A stretch of 14,267 bases of DNA from Pseudomonadota bacterium (GTDB lineage: Bacteria > Pseudomonadota > Gammaproteobacteria > PS1 > Pseudothioglobaceae), in contig JAHZKM010000038.1 of NCBI GenBank assembly GCA_022600395.1, positions 1-14,267 on the forward strand. The letters run 5' to 3'. A model generated the notes under the pieces. It was not told the origin of the DNA. It saw only the letters and a list, made by a program, of their open reading frames with translations, and made no database searches. Every line of letters starts with the position of its first letter. Position 1 is the stretch's first letter. Positions 13,208-14,267 of the stretch are shown piece after piece. The translations under genes were made by a program, and so were the position numbers.

Positions 13208-14267
13208 ATGTCAAATATTAAAATTATTGCAGGTATTGTTTTCGCACTTTTTGCATTATTTTTATCAATAATCACCCCAACAGTTGCCATTGCTTGGATG
13301 CTAGCTATTTTACTATTAACGATCTATCTGTTTGCATTTGAGGTAGTTGATGTAGATGAAGCAGCCATCACAATTATGGTAATTTTAGGTTTGACTTCAT
13401 TGCCATTAATTTATTCAATGATGGGTTTAGAGGAGGGACTGGTTGATAACAATAGATTGTTTGATGGCTTTTCTTCTAATGCCGTCATGTCCATTATTGC
13501 AGTAATGATAATCGGATCTGGCTTGGATAAAACAGGATTAATGACTAAAGTTGCAAGTTTTATTCTTAATAATGGTGGAAAATCAGAGACTAAAATTATT
13601 CCGATTGTCTCGTCAACAGTTGGAATTATTTCCTCATTTATGCAAAATGTGGGTGCTGCTGCATTATTCATTCCAGTTGTAAGTCGAATTTCGTCAAAGT
13701 CAGGCGTGCCAATGTCAAGGCTGCTCATGCCAATGGGGTTTACTGCGATTTTAGGCGGTACAATGACCATGGTAGGCTCGAGTCCACTGATTCTATTAAA
13801 CGACTTAATTCTAGCTACTAACCAAGGTTTGCCTGTTGAAAATCAAATGGATACTTGGAGTTTGTTCTCGGTGACACCAATCGGTATTGCGCTAGTTGCA
13901 ACGGGCATTATTTATTTTGTGGTAGCTGGCAAGTTTGTACTGCCAATGGTTAAAGAAGATCAATCAGAGTCGGTTTCTGCGGTTGAACACTTTCAAGAAG
14001 TTTATAAAATTAATTATGACCTATTTGAGGTTAGCGTGCCAGCAACTAGTAATTTAGTGGGCATGAAGCTTGATGATATTGAAACCATTTCACGCATTAG
14101 AATTGTCGCCATTCAAGACAATAACAATAATAGCTTGGTCGGACATGATTCAGTTGATCGTAGTACCTCTATTGAGGCTAATATGACACTTGGACTGCTA
14201 ACTTCTAAAGAGGATTTAGATAATTTTGTTGATGGTTTTAAGCTAAATTTGTCAGACAAGATTGAAA
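13208..14267 (+). CDS. SLC13-like (DASS) anion/Na+ symporter with RCK_C domain, 5' part
   Basis: An open frame from ATG 13208 to the window end, 353 codons without a stop; the gene is cut off. The translated N-terminus (MSNIKIIAGIVFALFALFL, PTVAIAWMLAILLLTIY) is hydrophobic. The SLC13/CitT-like motifs SFMQNVGAAALFIPVVSRI and GFTAILGGTMTMVGSSPLIL are visible around residues 135-200, at the places of the SNT-type anion and Na+ sites. After the first membrane half comes YKINYDLFEVSVPATSNLVG then MKLDDI, the typical opening of a TrkA_C/RCK_C regulatory domain. Known substrates in the family include dicarboxylates and sulfate. It follows the SulP gene by 32 bases, so it may belong to the same transcript. 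Substrate unknown; sulfate, dicarboxylate or bicarbonate are possible. Confidence 0.8.
   Translation, partial: MSNIKIIAGIVFALFALFLSIITPTVAIAWMLAILLLTIYLFAFEVVDVDEAAITIMVILGLTSLPLIYSMMGLEEGLVDNNRLFDGFSSNAVMSIIAVMIIGSGLDKTGLMTKVASFILNNGGKSETKIIPIVSSTVGIISSFMQNVGAAALFIPVVSRISSKSGVPMSRLLMPMGFTAILGGTMTMVGSSPLILLNDLILATNQGLPVENQMDTWSLFSVTPIGIALVATGIIYFVVAGKFVLPMVKEDQSESVSAVEHFQEVYKINYDLFEVSVPATSNLVGMKLDDIETISRIRIVAIQDNNNNSLVGHDSVDRSTSIEANMTLGLLTSKEDLDNFVDGFKLNLSDKIE

Noticed and set aside
13411..13770. Minus-strand open frame of 119 codons near the right end
   Set aside because: It is opposite the continuous SLC13-like frame, which has clear transporter motifs.

Overview
The window is an AT-rich carbon-fixation and CO2-concentrating island. 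Almost every gene lies on the + strand, tightly packed. Gene content (alpha-carboxysome cso genes, CbbO/CbbQ Rubisco activase, SbtA/SbtB, a SulP transporter) and low GC point to a chemoautotrophic gammaproteobacterium of the Thiomicrospira/Thioglobus (sulfur-oxidiser) kind. This is inference from gene content and composition; there is no rRNA or other marker to fix the species, and Rubisco itself is not in the window (probably just upstream).

Layout. 1-4810 is the carboxysome shell/assembly block: the 3' end of a CsoS1 shell hexamer gene, csoS2 (scaffold), csoSCA (shell carbonic anhydrase), then csoS4A and csoS4B (pentameric vertex proteins). 4937-6614 is the accessory block: a bacterioferritin-like protein, an acRAF-type Rubisco assembly factor, the positioning ATPase McdA and a very unusual lysine/proline/alanine-repeat McdB. 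6641-9921 encodes the Rubisco activase pair CbbO and CbbQ. 9958-14267 is the inorganic carbon supply block: an SbtA-type bicarbonate transporter with its SbtB-like PII regulator, then, after a 212-base gap holding the best promoter candidate of the window, a SulP/STAS transporter and the first part of an SLC13-like transporter that runs off the end.

Taken together the genes could import bicarbonate (SbtA, perhaps SulP and the SLC13-like protein), build the carboxysome around Rubisco (CsoS1/S2/S4), convert bicarbonate to CO2 inside it (CsoSCA), fold and reactivate Rubisco (acRAF, CbbOQ), and distribute carboxysomes over the nucleoid (McdAB).

The points most worth a second look are: a nine-A slippery heptamer in frame in csoS2 whose -1 frame stops within nine codons (a possible route to a short CsoS2A); a CX2C-X8-CX2C cysteine cluster in the CsoS2 N-domain where a Rubisco-binding repeat would be expected; the tandem-repeat McdB; a ferritin with a full ferroxidase site but no haem methionine; and the clustering of three different candidate bicarbonate transporter families next to the carboxysome genes.
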